From NCBI GenBank assembly GCA_030015575.1, contig CM057339.1, positions 775,574,809 to 775,638,808 of the forward strand: a stretch of 64,000 bases of DNA, in the 5' to 3' direction. A program made the position numbers and the translations under genes. This stretch comes from Agapanthus africanus (taxonomy: Eukaryota > Streptophyta > Magnoliopsida > Asparagales > Amaryllidaceae). Below the pieces are notes generated by a model. That model had not been told where the DNA came from and searched no databases. It worked only from the letters and a program-made list of their open reading frames with translations. This document shows positions 33,951 through 45,000 of this stretch, piece after piece. Within the stretch, counting starts at the first letter, position 1. Each line of letters begins with the position of its first letter.

Positions 33951-36900
33951 TTATGTCAAAGAATAAAAAATATATATATACATTCTTTTATCTATAAGTA
34001 CAAGCGATACAAAAATGGATAGCAACTGAGGAGGAAGTGTCTTTAGTAAGTTCACAAGCTGCTCTCGCACTTCCTTCAGCGCTTCCTCTCGAGTGACAGC
34101 CGCGGCCACCTCCGCCTCCACCTGGGCCCGCTGCTGCAAGAAGGATGAAAGTTGCTCCTCCGCTGCCTTCTGGGCTGCTTCCTGGCTGGGTGCAGCTCGC
34201 TCGACAACGTCAAGTTTTTGCCTCAATGATAACCCTTCGGAAAGACATTGCAGGAGGCCCTCAAAGATAACCTTCAGCCTTGCGGCATTGGCCTCCACCC
34301 GAGCATGCAGTTGAGCAGACTTGCTCGAAGTCTCACCACGCTCCTTACGCCTTGAAATGACTTCTTGTTCGAGATGGCGGAAGTAAGGAGCGCTCTGCTC
34401 AATCCACGCTATCCTATGATTACTGGCAGCCACGGTCTCGGGAGCGGGACGCAGTGACTCCAACTGATATAGGCGACCCTCGATCTCCTTACAATGGTTA
34501 ACCCAGGATGCAATGATGCCCTCAACATGAAAGTTCATGAGTATTGCTAGTATCGGGTTAACCACCATAGCGAAGTCTGCGGCAGATGTAGGAGTTTCAA
34601 CGTCGAGTTCCTCGACGTAGTCACTCAACATGCGCAGACTATTCGCGGCACCTTTTGAAGACGAACTCCTCAGATAAAGACCCGCCGGCATTGTAATGCG
34701 AGGCTCGAAGGGCGCCGAAGCCAGAACGACAGCTGAAAAGAAACAGGATGCAATCAGATAACAGTACAGAAAATAAAGAGAGGAAAGTTACCAATATGAT
34801 GGTCATTGTACCAGTTGAGACAGGTGGTAAGGTCTGAAGGGCTGGTGGCGCAGCTGATCTGTTATCCCCTCCTTCAATCTGTAGCACTGCAGTTGAGATG
34901 AGAAAAAGAGGTTAGAGGTAATTCCATCAATAAGGAAAAAGAGAGGAAGGATATCAACGGAAATCATACTCACCAACGCCACCAGAGGAAGAAGCAAGCT
35001 CAGATGGGAAGGAAAAGTGTGGGAGCAACATCTGATATACATGATCAAAAAGCACTCCTGAAAACACAACAGTGTGACTTTAGTACACGAATTATATGTC
35101 TAGAAAACAAGATTAATAAATCGTAAACACATACGTTCCAACATCTTCGAGGGTATGAGAGAGGGTTGAGAGGTGACCACCGCCAAGGCAGTCGTTGAAG
35201 GCACTCTCTCGAGCAGTGGGGCATCGGCACTGGCTGCACCTGCATTATGAAAAGGTGGACTTGTCAGAAAAGATTGTAAAGTAAAGAAAAGCAGCCACTT
35301 GGGGTTTACCTGAGGAGCTCTCGGCTGAGACGGAGGCGACTCCCTCCTCTATCGACATGAGACCACCGCCCGTGGCCTCGTCACCCGACTCTATGGGGAC
35401 CGTCGTCGTGCTCGCAAGACCTGGAGACGGCGGAGGGCTATAGACGGGAAGGGTTATGATTGGAGTATTGCCAGATTCCAGAGAAGGAGCGGTTGGCTCG
35501 TCCTCGGGAATCATGGCCACCTCATCCACCACTCTCTCAGGTTCAGTAGTTGCGGTTGTATCGTCCACCGTCGCCGGGGGATCGCCGGCCTCGAGCGCTT
35601 CATCCGCCACCACCCTGGACTCAGTTATGATGATCATATCATTTGCCACCACTTCAGGTTCGGCATCAATGACCTTCTCGGCGGTAGGCCCCTCGACCTC
35701 CACTTCAGACTCCAAAGCCACAACGACATTGCCCACCGTCGACTCGAGTTCGGCAAGTACCGCCTCCTCTGTTTCTTTGGGATCAACGGTTTCCGTCTCC
35801 CCCTCGATCGGACTTGGCCCTGCAAGATAAGAGATATAAGGACCAATGACATTAAAATCCTTATAACAAAAACTCTGAGAGAAACATTACCTGAAGTGGA
35901 TTTACCGTTTGCGCTCCGAACTGCGTGCGCCACCTCTCTGCGGGCAGTGGATAGGGCGACAGGGGCCTCTTCGGATGGAGTATCAGCACGAGGGACAGTG
36001 CTGGGACCCGCTCCCATAGCCAAGGCAGCCCTGCATGCCTTCGCCTCACGCCTCAGCCTCTTCCTTTCTTCTCGGGCTGTCGCGATAGACCTTTGTGATG
36101 CTTCCTTCAAGGCGTCGTCATCCTCGTTCAGGGATGCCTCCAGAGCCTTTAAGGCATCTCTCATCGGCTCTTCAAGACGAACTTCCTGCAGTGGCCCAGA
36201 GGAAGCGGGAACATTGGCGGCTGGCGGAACATCTGTGTCGCTGGGCGGGAACGGCATTGAGGTTTCCGCAATAAAAAGAGAGAGGTTAGATCGACCATAA
36301 CACGAGGGAGATGGAGACCTGATGAATTAAAACTTACTAAGGCCCATAGACGCTCTAAGGCATTCCTCCTCTTGGAAAGTCTTCAAAGAAGCGGCAATGG
36401 CTTCTTCATCAGTGATGCCTGTTGAAAGAAAAAAAAGAAAAGCGTTAGTCAAAAGTAATGAAGAGGATATGTTGCAATAAAAAAAAGGCAACTAGTAGTT
36501 ACCTGATTGCGCAAGCTTAGCTAGCCACGCGTCACGCTTCGCCAACCATACTGAAGCTTTGAGAGCAGCCTCCAAGTCTGTATCGTCCAGCGGCGGCATC
36601 ACTAATCCTTCGTTAGTCCCGTATTCGAGCAGGCCCTCGGCATAGGGAGCATGGGGTTCCTGACCGAACACGACGTCCGCAGCGAAGAGCGACTTCTTTT
36701 TCTTTTTCCCTCCGACCCTAGGCTCACGTGGGATCGACTTCCGCTTAGCGGCCACTTTAGGACGACGGGTCCCGATGTCTGCACCTACACCGGACTCTGG
36801 AGAGGCCACGGCCACTGTCTCCACTGGAGCACGGGGCGCTAGGGCTGCATCTGTAATATCGGGAAGCGGCAATCCGTGCGGAAGACTTTGCGCACGTGAT

Positions 36901-38831
36901 GGTCTGCCCCCGGCATCTTTTAGAGGAGCGACCACTGGAGTCCTAGGGACCAAAGCAGCGTTGCGATCGGTACCTAGAGGCACACCCTTACGATCGACCA
37001 ACAGTCGCCTTTCCTCCTTTATAACTGCTCCTGTTGCATGATTGTACCAGTCTTTGTACACGTTGAGGAGTTTTGGAGCGTAAGCCGGCGCATTGATAAA
37101 AAAATGAGAGCTCGTATTCAGACGCATGAAATGGTGCAGTGCGTTCTCCATCCCTTCTTCAGTGGCAGCGGGTTCCAGCAAGAAGGCTTCCAAGGGGACC
37201 CCTTGATCGTAGCCCAGTTGTTGAGCAAAACGATGTGGGTTATACCTCATAAAAATTGCCACACCATTCTGCCTAAAAACTAAGAAACCCGGTCTAATGG
37301 AATATAAGTGAAGGGTCTCCCGAGCCATTAAAACCGAGGCTCCATCCTTAAAGATATCTTGTAATGGCCGCGTCACAGTGGTAGACACCTTTCCAATGGT
37401 CAATACCTTATCGACAAAGGACATCCTGGCTCCAACGGTATTAGGGCGAAGGAGTAAGCCCCTGGCGTTCCGCGGTGATGGGGTTACAATTGATGCACCG
37501 ATCAGCTGTATAATGCGAGGAAAACCGCACTTGTCAAAGAACGAGGGCCTTTTATGCATGCCGAAGACACCCGCTGTGTGTAGCTCGAGCCACGATGCAA
37601 AGTAATGCATCGGGAAGACCACATGCAGTACCCCGGGCTCATTAGCATCCGCTGCTCGACTGAGGCCATGGTGTAAATGTGCCAAGCCAGCGATCCCAAC
37701 AGCCACCTTTACCCTGATGACCATCCGGTGTGCTGGGTAAAAGACAGAGGGCCGCATCCGATGAGAGTGCATTGGGATAGCGAACCAACTCAACCATAGC
37801 CCGAGAAATCCTAAGAAAAAGGCCTCCTCATCCATTCCAGGGGCCGCAACTTCTGCAAGAGACATGGTTGGAAAGTTAGGAAGAAAAAAATCCTTTTGGC
37901 CTACTTCATTCGCCGGCATGTTATCCAAACCTAAACCGAAAGGGTCCTCAAGGGTGGCAAACTTGGCAGTGTCTGCAGAGAGGACGTTTGGGTGAAGAAA
38001 CCGAGCAATGAAATCCTCAAAATTAACTCCCCGACTCCCATGTTCGACGAAGAGAGACTCATATATGTTCAACACTTTAATAAAGCTTGGGAACTGGTGC
38101 TGAACAGCATTATCTGGCGTGACCCCCCTTACCATCGGCCTAGCACCAAAGACGTACACATCTGTTGGGAGCAGCTCCTCATAATGTTCCCCCATCACCG
38201 GTAAACCGAATACCTCCGCAAACTCCTCCAAGGAGATTGACACTTCCCAATCTATGGCAAGGAAAGTGTGGGTAGGAATATTCCATTGCTCCAAGAAAGC
38301 TTTGAACCACCAGGTGGGAAGCGTGGGATACTGAAAGAGAGAGACGTAGACCGCGGTGTACAGTCCTAATCTTATCAACTGCGACTTCTTCGTCGACAGG
38401 ATGTACCGGGCCCACGGCAGATAGCCAATCGGGTGGCGAGGGATCAGACCAAGGTTATACGATTGCCCCCAAGGTCGTGCTTCACCTTGACAGATACGAC
38501 GTCTTAGGATGTCCAAAACCATAGGACGCTGAACCGGTATCGCATCTATGGCGGGATGTAGAAAGCCTTTCGATGTCCAATCCGCCAACTCCAAGGCATA
38601 CTGCACCGAGGGTGGGGTAGCATAATGAATCGCCGTGATGTGCTCGGACGGCACTGCGCATGTGAAGCTGCGTCGACCCATAATGATCTGGTTATACCAG
38701 GACCCCCAAAGGTGAAGATTCTTGTACTCCGGGTCGTATTCTCTAATCATGGTCAGGACTTCACGGTCCGAGGGCGCCTCGGGAAATCCCTCCTCCGTGC
38801 GGACGAACGGGAATGAAGTGTCTAGAGACAT
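33951..38831 (-). CDS. Antisense multi-exon passenger gene with plant mobile domain (PMD)
   Basis: Minus-strand gene opposite to gag-pol. The first long exon (38831-36503) encodes the PMD part. Further open segments end at consensus GT/AG sites: about 36418-36338, 36260-35891, 35819-35310, 35239-35135, 35057-34974, 34886-34792 and 34732-33951. The junction before 36260 is unclear. The middle part is acidic and Pro/Ser/Thr-rich. The last segment is a long Ala/Glu/Lys-rich coiled coil (EAAQKAAEEQLSSFLQQRAQ). PMD proteins (Arabidopsis MAIN, MAIL1) act in silencing and genome stability, and PMD genes are known as passengers of plant transposons. Function in the element is unknown. Whether it is still a working gene cannot be judged. 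Confidence 0.75.
36503..38831 (-). CDS. First exon of the antisense gene: plant mobile domain
   Basis: An open run of about 776 residues from MSLDTSFPFVRTEEGF; an in-frame Met eight codons earlier (38855) is an alternative start. The PMD signature is WNIPTHTF, then ISLEEFAEVFGLPVMGE (about 38290-38185), as in PF10536 where a WxxxTHTF-like strand precedes a conserved LGLPV turn. A very basic stretch (AKRKSIPREPRVGGKKKKK, about 36690-36770) could be a nuclear signal. The exon ends ATCAG/GTAACT, a good donor site. Base composition is balanced and codon-like throughout, in contrast to the surrounding repeats. Confidence 0.82.
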
Positions 38832-38855
38832 GATCTGGTTATACCAAAAGAACAA

Positions 38856-39704
38856 TTTAGCCGTTAGTGTTGTAATTACAACGTTTGGCGTTAAAAAGAG
38901 GAAAATGCATTTATTAAATTAAATTAAAATTAATTAATTACACCACACAACAGTGCAGTGAGTAGGAGACCAAGGAGGGACCCACAAAATCTGGATGACA
39001 ATACGTCGGTTAATAAGACAAACTCATCATTGGATGAGATCATCAGTTGGTCCCCAGGAAAACATTCCCATTAATAAATAATCTCTAAAGACAATGAGGA
39101 AATCTCCTCTTTCAGAGCAAACCTCTGTTACAGAGTGACACTTGTCAAACTCTGGTCTTAGAGGAATAAGATTCTTTAAAAAGAGCTTAGCTCTGTGATG
39201 ATAATGAGAAAACTCATTTAAAACTCCTAAAAAAGATTAAAACATTTTTGAAGACCCTTAGAAGTTCTTCATTTTTGGACCTAAAAGTTCTATTCTTGGA
39301 TCCATGAGCAAAGCTCTCTGCTCATGGGTTAGAACCCTTAGAACCCATGAGCAAGATCTTTTCAGATCTATGGATTTATGAGAGCAAAGCTCTATTGAGA
39401 AAACCCCAATGGGGATCTCTTTAGATCAAAGGATCTATGAGAGCAAAACTCTTTGGTTAAGATCAATTTAGATTAATTTGATTTAAATTAAATTTTACCT
39501 AAAGTTTCTAACTGTGGAAACAAGCAAAGCTCTGAAGTTCTAAGCAAGAGCAAAGCTCTGAAATCAAAATATAGAAAATGGTGAAGTTTTCTAAAGGGCC
39601 ATAAGTCCTATTTATAAGGCGCTTGCGCCCCTTCAGCTCACCCCTTGATCCAACGGTCAGGGGCTTGCCACCGCTGCACTCACATGCGCGCCACGTGAGC
39701 GCAA
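38856..39704 (-). promoter_or_regulatory. Promoter and leader of the antisense PMD gene
   Basis: On the minus strand TATAAATA (plus 39609-39616) is followed by GGACTTATGGCCC and an 800-base leader up to the first ATG. The leader holds AGAGCTTTGCTCT-type palindromes near 39306, 39390, 39520 and 39545. Tat-3 has the same TATAAATAGGAC box and the same palindromes ahead of its different antisense gene (48751 on), so the promoter is conserved although the genes are not. Confidence 0.7.
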
Positions 39705-39719
39705 CGGTGGGGGGGCATT
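39705..39719 (+). other. Tat-2 polypurine tract region
   Basis: CGGTGGGGGGGCATT directly precedes the 3' LTR. Tat-3 has CAGTGGGGGGGCATT at the matching place on its strand. The G-run serves as primer for plus-strand DNA in the family. Confidence 0.7.
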
Positions 39720-42328
39720 TGTTTCCCCCAATCAGAGCAAAGCTCTGCTGGAAATTTAAAATTCAAATTTTGAAGCAACGCTTCAAATCCCGGGCGCAAC
39801 GCGCCACGTGTCCGGCGCTGATACGTCAGCGCAGCGCCCAAGAAGGCGCGCCCAATCAGAGCAAAACTCTATTTTAATGAAGTAACGCTTCAGCTGCGCA
39901 AGCACTGCGCTGCGCGACACGTGTCAGCGCAGTTGCGCTGCGCTCTGCGCTGCGCGACACGTGTCAGCGCAGATACGCTAGCGCAGATGCGTTGCGCTGT
40001 GCGCTGCGCGACACGTGTCACGCGCTGGGGCATCTGCGCCAAACAGAATTAAATTTCTAAGAAATCTTTTCTGTTCTTATTAAAACAAGAAGATTTTCTT
40101 CTGCAAAGCAGAAGCCCTTGGATCAAAGATCCAACGGTGGGGAAAATTCCCCAAATCACTCAGAGAAAGATCTCTTTAACAAATTTAACTAATTTATGGG
40201 CACTATAAAAAGGACCCTAGGCCTCAATTCAAAAGCATCAACATTTTCTTAAAAAAAAAAATCAAGAGCTTCAAACAGAGAGGACTCTGAGAAAATTCCA
40301 AGAAAAAGGTAAAGAACCTTCATAAAATAAAAGAAATTTCTTCTAATAGATCATTGATCTAAAAACAAGATCAATGATCTTTACATAAAAAAAATAATAA
40401 TAATAAAAAATAATAGTGCTTTGCACTTTTATGAACCTCTGGTTCTTGAAACAAAAAAGAAGAAAAATTTATTATTTTTCTTTGATCTAAATTTAGATCA
40501 AGAAATTAAACAGTGCTTTGCACTTCTGTTCTTGAATCTAAAAGATTATTAGTGCTCTGCACTTACAAACTGCGTCGTTGCGCTCTTAAGAGAGCGCCAC
40601 GTGTCAGCTATAGAACCACTTGCTCTAAGCGCTCTTGAAATAGAGCTTTGCTCTCTGGAATTGGCGCAACTCACCAGAACGTGCCACGTGTCAGCAGCGC
40701 AGCGCACTCGCGCAACACACTGCGCTATTGCGCTTGCGCTCACCACAACGTGCCACGTGTCAGCAGCGCAACAGTGCACTCGCACAGCGCATTGCGCTAT
40801 TGCGCTTGCGCTCACCAGAATGTGCCACGTGTCAACAGCGCAACAGCGCAGCGCACTCGCGTAGCGCACTGCGCTATTGCGCTTGCGCTCACCAGAGCGT
40901 GACACGTGTCACCACCATATGAGTTTGCACTCATTACTTAGCGCAAAGCGCCTGACAAGCCACGTGGGGCACTGTCAGAGTATTTAATGCTCTGTATTAT
41001 TAAAGAAAAGAGACAGAGCCCAATTAAAAGGCCTAACAGGCCTGATAAAAATGCTATGCATTTTTTAAAAAGGGGGGAGGGCAAAGCCCAAACAAAAAAA
41101 TAGATGCTCTGCATCATTTATAAAAGGGCAAAGCCCAATCAGAACAAGAATAATGCAGTGCATTACTAAAAAAAGGTAAAGCCCTAGCACAGGCTAAAGA
41201 CAAAAAAAAAGTGTTGAAACTGGACTTAGCCCAATTTTGGCCATAAGTCCTTAAATTAAATTGACCGAGCAAGATTGCTTTCTCTTAAATCAATTTATCT
41301 CCGGTTTGAGGGTACATCTCCGAACTCCTCTGACATCTATCGTTGTAATCCTTCAACGACGTCAGAGAGGCGACGGGTCCCAACGACCACACATTAATAT
41401 CGGACCGAGACGTCCCTAAACTAATATCGGACCGAGACGTCCCTAAACTAATGTCGGACCGAGACGTCCCTAAACTAATATCGGACCACCACGTCCCTAA
41501 ACTGGAATATGAACCGCAACGTCCTTAAACTACCTATGGACCACCACGTCCCTAAACTGGAAAATGGACCACTACGTCCCTAAACTGGAACAATAGAGCC
41601 TCCAAATGCTCTTTTGCCGGATCTAAACGGTCCCGTTTAAGTTGATCTTAGCCCCAGATATGGCTAACGCATCCTTAGACATTGAAATGAATGATAAAAC
41701 CCTAAATCAACTTTGGTTCAAGGGTACATCTCTGAACTCCCCTGACACCTGTCGTTGTAATCCTTCAACGACGTCAGAGAGGTGACGAGTCCCGACGGCC
41801 AAATATTAAATCGATCATCACATCAAGTTGATCTTAGTCCAAAACAGGACTAACGTATCCTTGACAAACGTTTAAGTCGATCTTAGTCTCAATACGACTA
41901 ACGTATCCTTAAACTAAAAACACCAAACCCAAATCTAAGTAAATACGGATTTGGACTAATCCACGTCCTACGGGCGACGGCATTATTCAGTCTCCGTATA
42001 CAACCCACGGGCAACCACAAATAAAACAAACACACACGACACGAAGTGAAATTCTGGAGAAGGAGAAAGTTGTTACCGCGATGCGGTAGCGTAATTAACT
42101 GCAGGGGCTTGCTCCTGCAGGGAAGAGCGTCCCCACAATCAAAAACCCCTCACCCGGAGGGGGAATCTGACGAAGTCTGCTATATCGGCCGCATCCGTCT
42201 AAACCTCCGATACAAGGTGCCATAAATCAACTTGGCATTTTCGGAGAGGTAGACGGATAAAACCAAATAGCATCTGCCCCGAATCTCAGGCGAGACGCCA
42301 AGTCTCAGCCGCCGTTCGGAGGGGAGCA
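39720..42328 (+). repeat. Tat-2 3' LTR
   Basis: 2609 bases, TGTTTCCCCC to GGAGGGGAGCA. It matches 17225-19930 closely. The roughly 100-base shortfall comes partly from the 27-bp array (seven units here, about 41395-41590, against nine). TATA is at 40204-40210. Confidence 0.93.
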
Positions 42329-42333
42329 GGCTC
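42329..42333 (+). repeat. Target-site duplication GGCTC, right copy (Tat-2)
   Basis: Exact match to 17220-17224. Tat-1 gag sequence resumes beyond it. Confidence 0.9.
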
Positions 42334-42770
42334 GATACCGGTTGTTCGTCAAAACAAGAAGCCGCGATCCCTCGATGAGAAGTTGAAACATCCTTACTCA
42401 TTTCCCAGGGATAAAACAAGGAGACTATTCAAATTGGCAGTGCGCAACGGGCTCATCACGCTGCCAGATCCAAAACATCCGTCGCAACCGGGTAACGTTA
42501 ATAATCCTAACTATTGTCCCTACCACAGAGTAATGGGTCACCCACTCGAATATTGCTACGTCTTCAAAGGCTGGATTGAGGATGCATACCAACAGGGCAA
42601 ATTCGCATTGTCTGACAACTGGAAGGTAAACCCGCCACAACCACATGCTCAGAAAAGGATGGACACGCCGGGGGCATCATGCTCTTTTATAGGGGAAGCT
42701 CCATGAGAAATTGTTTTTTCGGCAAAAAACTAAAAGAGTGTTGAAAGATCTTCAAACATGTCCGACCTAT
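42334..42770 (+). pseudogene. Tat-1 gag, second Cys-His module (fossil)
   Basis: KHPYSFPRDKTRRLFKLAV, YCPYHRVMGHPLEYC and GKFALSDNWKVNPPQPH closely resemble the earlier Tat-1 module at 15725-16050. The sequence then turns directly into the 3' region without protease or RT. So in Tat-1 a gag module is duplicated and pol appears to be missing between it and the 3' region. Confidence 0.7.
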
Positions 42771-43255
42771 GAACCAAAGACCGAAACGTCGTTAAACTAA
42801 CAATATACCACTATGTCCTAAAACTGGCTGCGGACCGAAATGTCCCTAAACTAATAATGGACCACTATGTCCTAAAACTGGCTGCGGACCGAAATGTCCC
42901 TAAACTAACAATGGACCGCTATGTCCTAAAACTGGATAATGACCGAAACGTCGTTAAACTACTACCAGCCCGCGGCATCCTCCGGCTGACGTGGTAAAAA
43001 AAAGACAAAAAAAACGGTATGTCCATAAGCAAAATGGGCACGGATGAAAAACCGAAAGGGCTCCGTGAGTAAAAACAGCAGGGCTGCCGGCGAGTTTTGT
43101 GAAAACCCGAAAGGGCGCAACCTCGTTAAAAAAAACGGTATGCCCATAAGCAAAAGGGCACGGATAAAAACCTGAAAGGGCTCCGTGAGTAAAAATAGCA
43201 GGGCTACCGGCGAGTTTTGTGAAAACCCGAAAGGGCGCAATCTCGTTAAAAGACA
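42771..43255 (+). repeat. Tat-1 3' region: GGACCG...GTCC units and a 122-bp direct repeat
   Basis: At 42775-42960 units of about 31 bases alternate ACCGAAATGTCCCTAAACT and ACCACTATGTCCTAAAACT. A block beginning ACGGTATGTCCATAAGC at 43013 repeats as ACGGTATGCCC at 43135. It is homologous to 29430-29850 of Tat-2. Confidence 0.75.
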
Positions 43256-43770
43256 CTTGCAAGGTCCTCTCGACCCTGTAAGGAGGAACCACCTGCGTGA
43301 GATCCTTACGACTCACAAAGGAGAAATACACTTAGGAATCCTCACGATTCTTATGGAGAAACTACGCTTACGAGATCCTCACGACTCGTAAAGAGAATTC
43401 CCCTTTGAGACCCTCACGGCTCATAGGGTTCAAAAGCCTTAAGCTACATGGATCTGAACCTGTTCTTAAGCCATCACAACCTCCAATGTTGCCCTACAAG
43501 CGGTTCAATATTGACCCTTGTATACAATCCATGGGCACAAATGAACATTTCCCTAACATAGTCCTACCAGCGACTAGGGATATGCTCACACGGTGAACAA
43601 ACACTTGTAAGTCCTCTCGACTTGCAAGAAGAAAACACTCTTGTAAGATCCTTTCGACTTATAAGAGAACACACACTTAGGAATCCTCACGATTCCTAAG
43701 GAAAAAAAGCACCTACGAGATCTTCACGACTCGTAGGGAGAAACACCTTTATGCGACCCTTACGGCTCAT
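43256..43770 (+). repeat. Hairpin array with conserved loop and variable stems (Tat-1)
   Basis: About ten units. CTTAGGAATC-CTCAC-GATTCCTAAG at 43676-43700 is a perfect 10-bp stem. CCTACGAG-ATCTTCACGA-CTCGTAGG at 43712-43737 is a perfect 8-bp stem and differs from its Tat-2 counterpart (30306) by a paired A-T to G-C change. Confidence 0.82.
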
Positions 43771-44424
43771 GAAGTCAAAAGCCTTAGTCGATGGGATCCT
43801 AACCCTGTTTGCTAAGCCGCCTTTGTTCGACATCGACAGAGGCAAATGATGATTCGCTCCTGACAATATCCCAGTTGTAGCGATGCTGATGCCTAAATCG
43901 GTATCAAATTCCAAGTCCTTTCATGGCAAATGATGATTCGCTCCTAGCAATATCCCAGTAGTAGCGGTGCTGATGCCGAAATCAGTGTCTAATTCTAAGA
44001 TTGCGGCGAAAAGCCAGCGGGCCACACATGCATACGAAATAGCCGAAATAATGGGGCAACTTGCAAACAAAATCAGCAAGTAAAAATGTATGCATGCAAA
44101 ATAGCCGAAATGATTGGGCAACTCGCAATAAAAAGCAGCGAGTAAAAATAAAATAAATAGCCGAAATGATTGGGCACCGCGAAAAATAGCCGAAAGGATT
44201 GGGCAATCGCGACCTTCGCGATATAAAAGCTGAAATGATATAGCATAGCGGAATGAAATAAAAAAAATATATAAATAAAATTTATGCCCTACAGGTGAGA
44301 TCACATCGATCCCTGTATACAATCCAGGGGCACAAACAAAAAGGGAACCACACCTTCCACCCAGGCTCCACCAGAAAGAGAGCCAAGTCTCGACAGTTCA
44401 CAGACAACCTAGAGACCATCTCAA
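43771..44424 (+). repeat. Tat-1 spacer and AGCCGAAATGATTGGGC repeat block
   Basis: A GACATCGACAGAGGCAAATG block appears twice in part (about 43829 and 43925). Repeats with ACTTGC...GCAAGT and ACTCGC...GCGAGT hairpins follow (44055-44160), as in Tat-2. Confidence 0.65.
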
Positions 44425-45000
44425 CATTCGTCTCGTTACAACAGACGCAATGTCAACAACGGCATTTCTTCGCAATACAGCAGGATGCAGACGCAACATC
44501 AAAACAAAACGGAGTGATGGCAAAATCCCAACTCCACCTCAGCATTCGTCTCGTTACAACAGATGCAATGTCAACAACAACGTTCCTTCACAATCCAGCA
44601 GGATGCAGACGCAACGTCAAAACAAAGCGGAGTGATGACAAAATCCCAACTCCACCTCAGCATTCGTCTCGTTACAACAGACGCAATGTCAAAAATGGCG
44701 TTCCTTCGCAATCCAGCAGGATGTAGACGCAACGTCAAAACAAAGCGGAGTGGCGACAAAATCCCAACTCCACCTCAGCATTCGTCTCGTTACAACAGAC
44801 GCAATGTCAAAAACGGCGTTCCTTCGCAATCCAGCAGGATGCAGATGCAACGTCAAAACAAAGCGGAGTGACGACAAAATCCCAACTCCACCTCAGCATC
44901 CGTCTCGTTACAACGAACGCAATGTCAACAAAAGTCCTCACGGTCAGAGCAAAGTGGAGTGATGGAAAAATCCCAACTCCACCTCAACATTCGTCTCAAT
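44425..45000 (+). repeat. 118-bp tandem array (Tat-1 only)
   Basis: CATTCGTCTCGTTACAACAG starts at 44425, 44543, 44661 and 44779, with a variant at 44897, an exact 118-base period. A shorter unit ends near 44988. It occupies the place of the 158-bp array of Tat-2 and Tat-3. Open frames over it are artefacts. Confidence 0.88.

Larger units (their letters stand above)
17225..42328 (+). mobile_element. Tat-2: large Retand-like Ty3/gypsy Tat element with both LTRs and an antisense PMD gene
   Basis: Length is 25,104 bases. Order: 5' LTR, primer site, gag, protease, Cys-His module, reverse transcriptase, RNase H, second RNase H, integrase, 3' repeat region, antisense gene, purine tract, 3' LTR. 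The second RNase H is the hallmark of the Tat lineage (Ogre, Retand, TatI-III). An antisense gene near the 3' end and tandem repeats in the 3' region recall Retand-type elements. Ends are TG...CA with a perfect 5-bp target copy. LTRs differ by only a few percent by eye plus indels, so insertion is fairly recent, perhaps of the order of a million years. The coding part is nearly whole, with about two breaks. Confidence 0.92.

Noticed and set aside
35456-36300. Plus-strand Ser/Ala-rich frames opposite the antisense gene
   Set aside because: Shadow frames of the minus-strand acidic exons.
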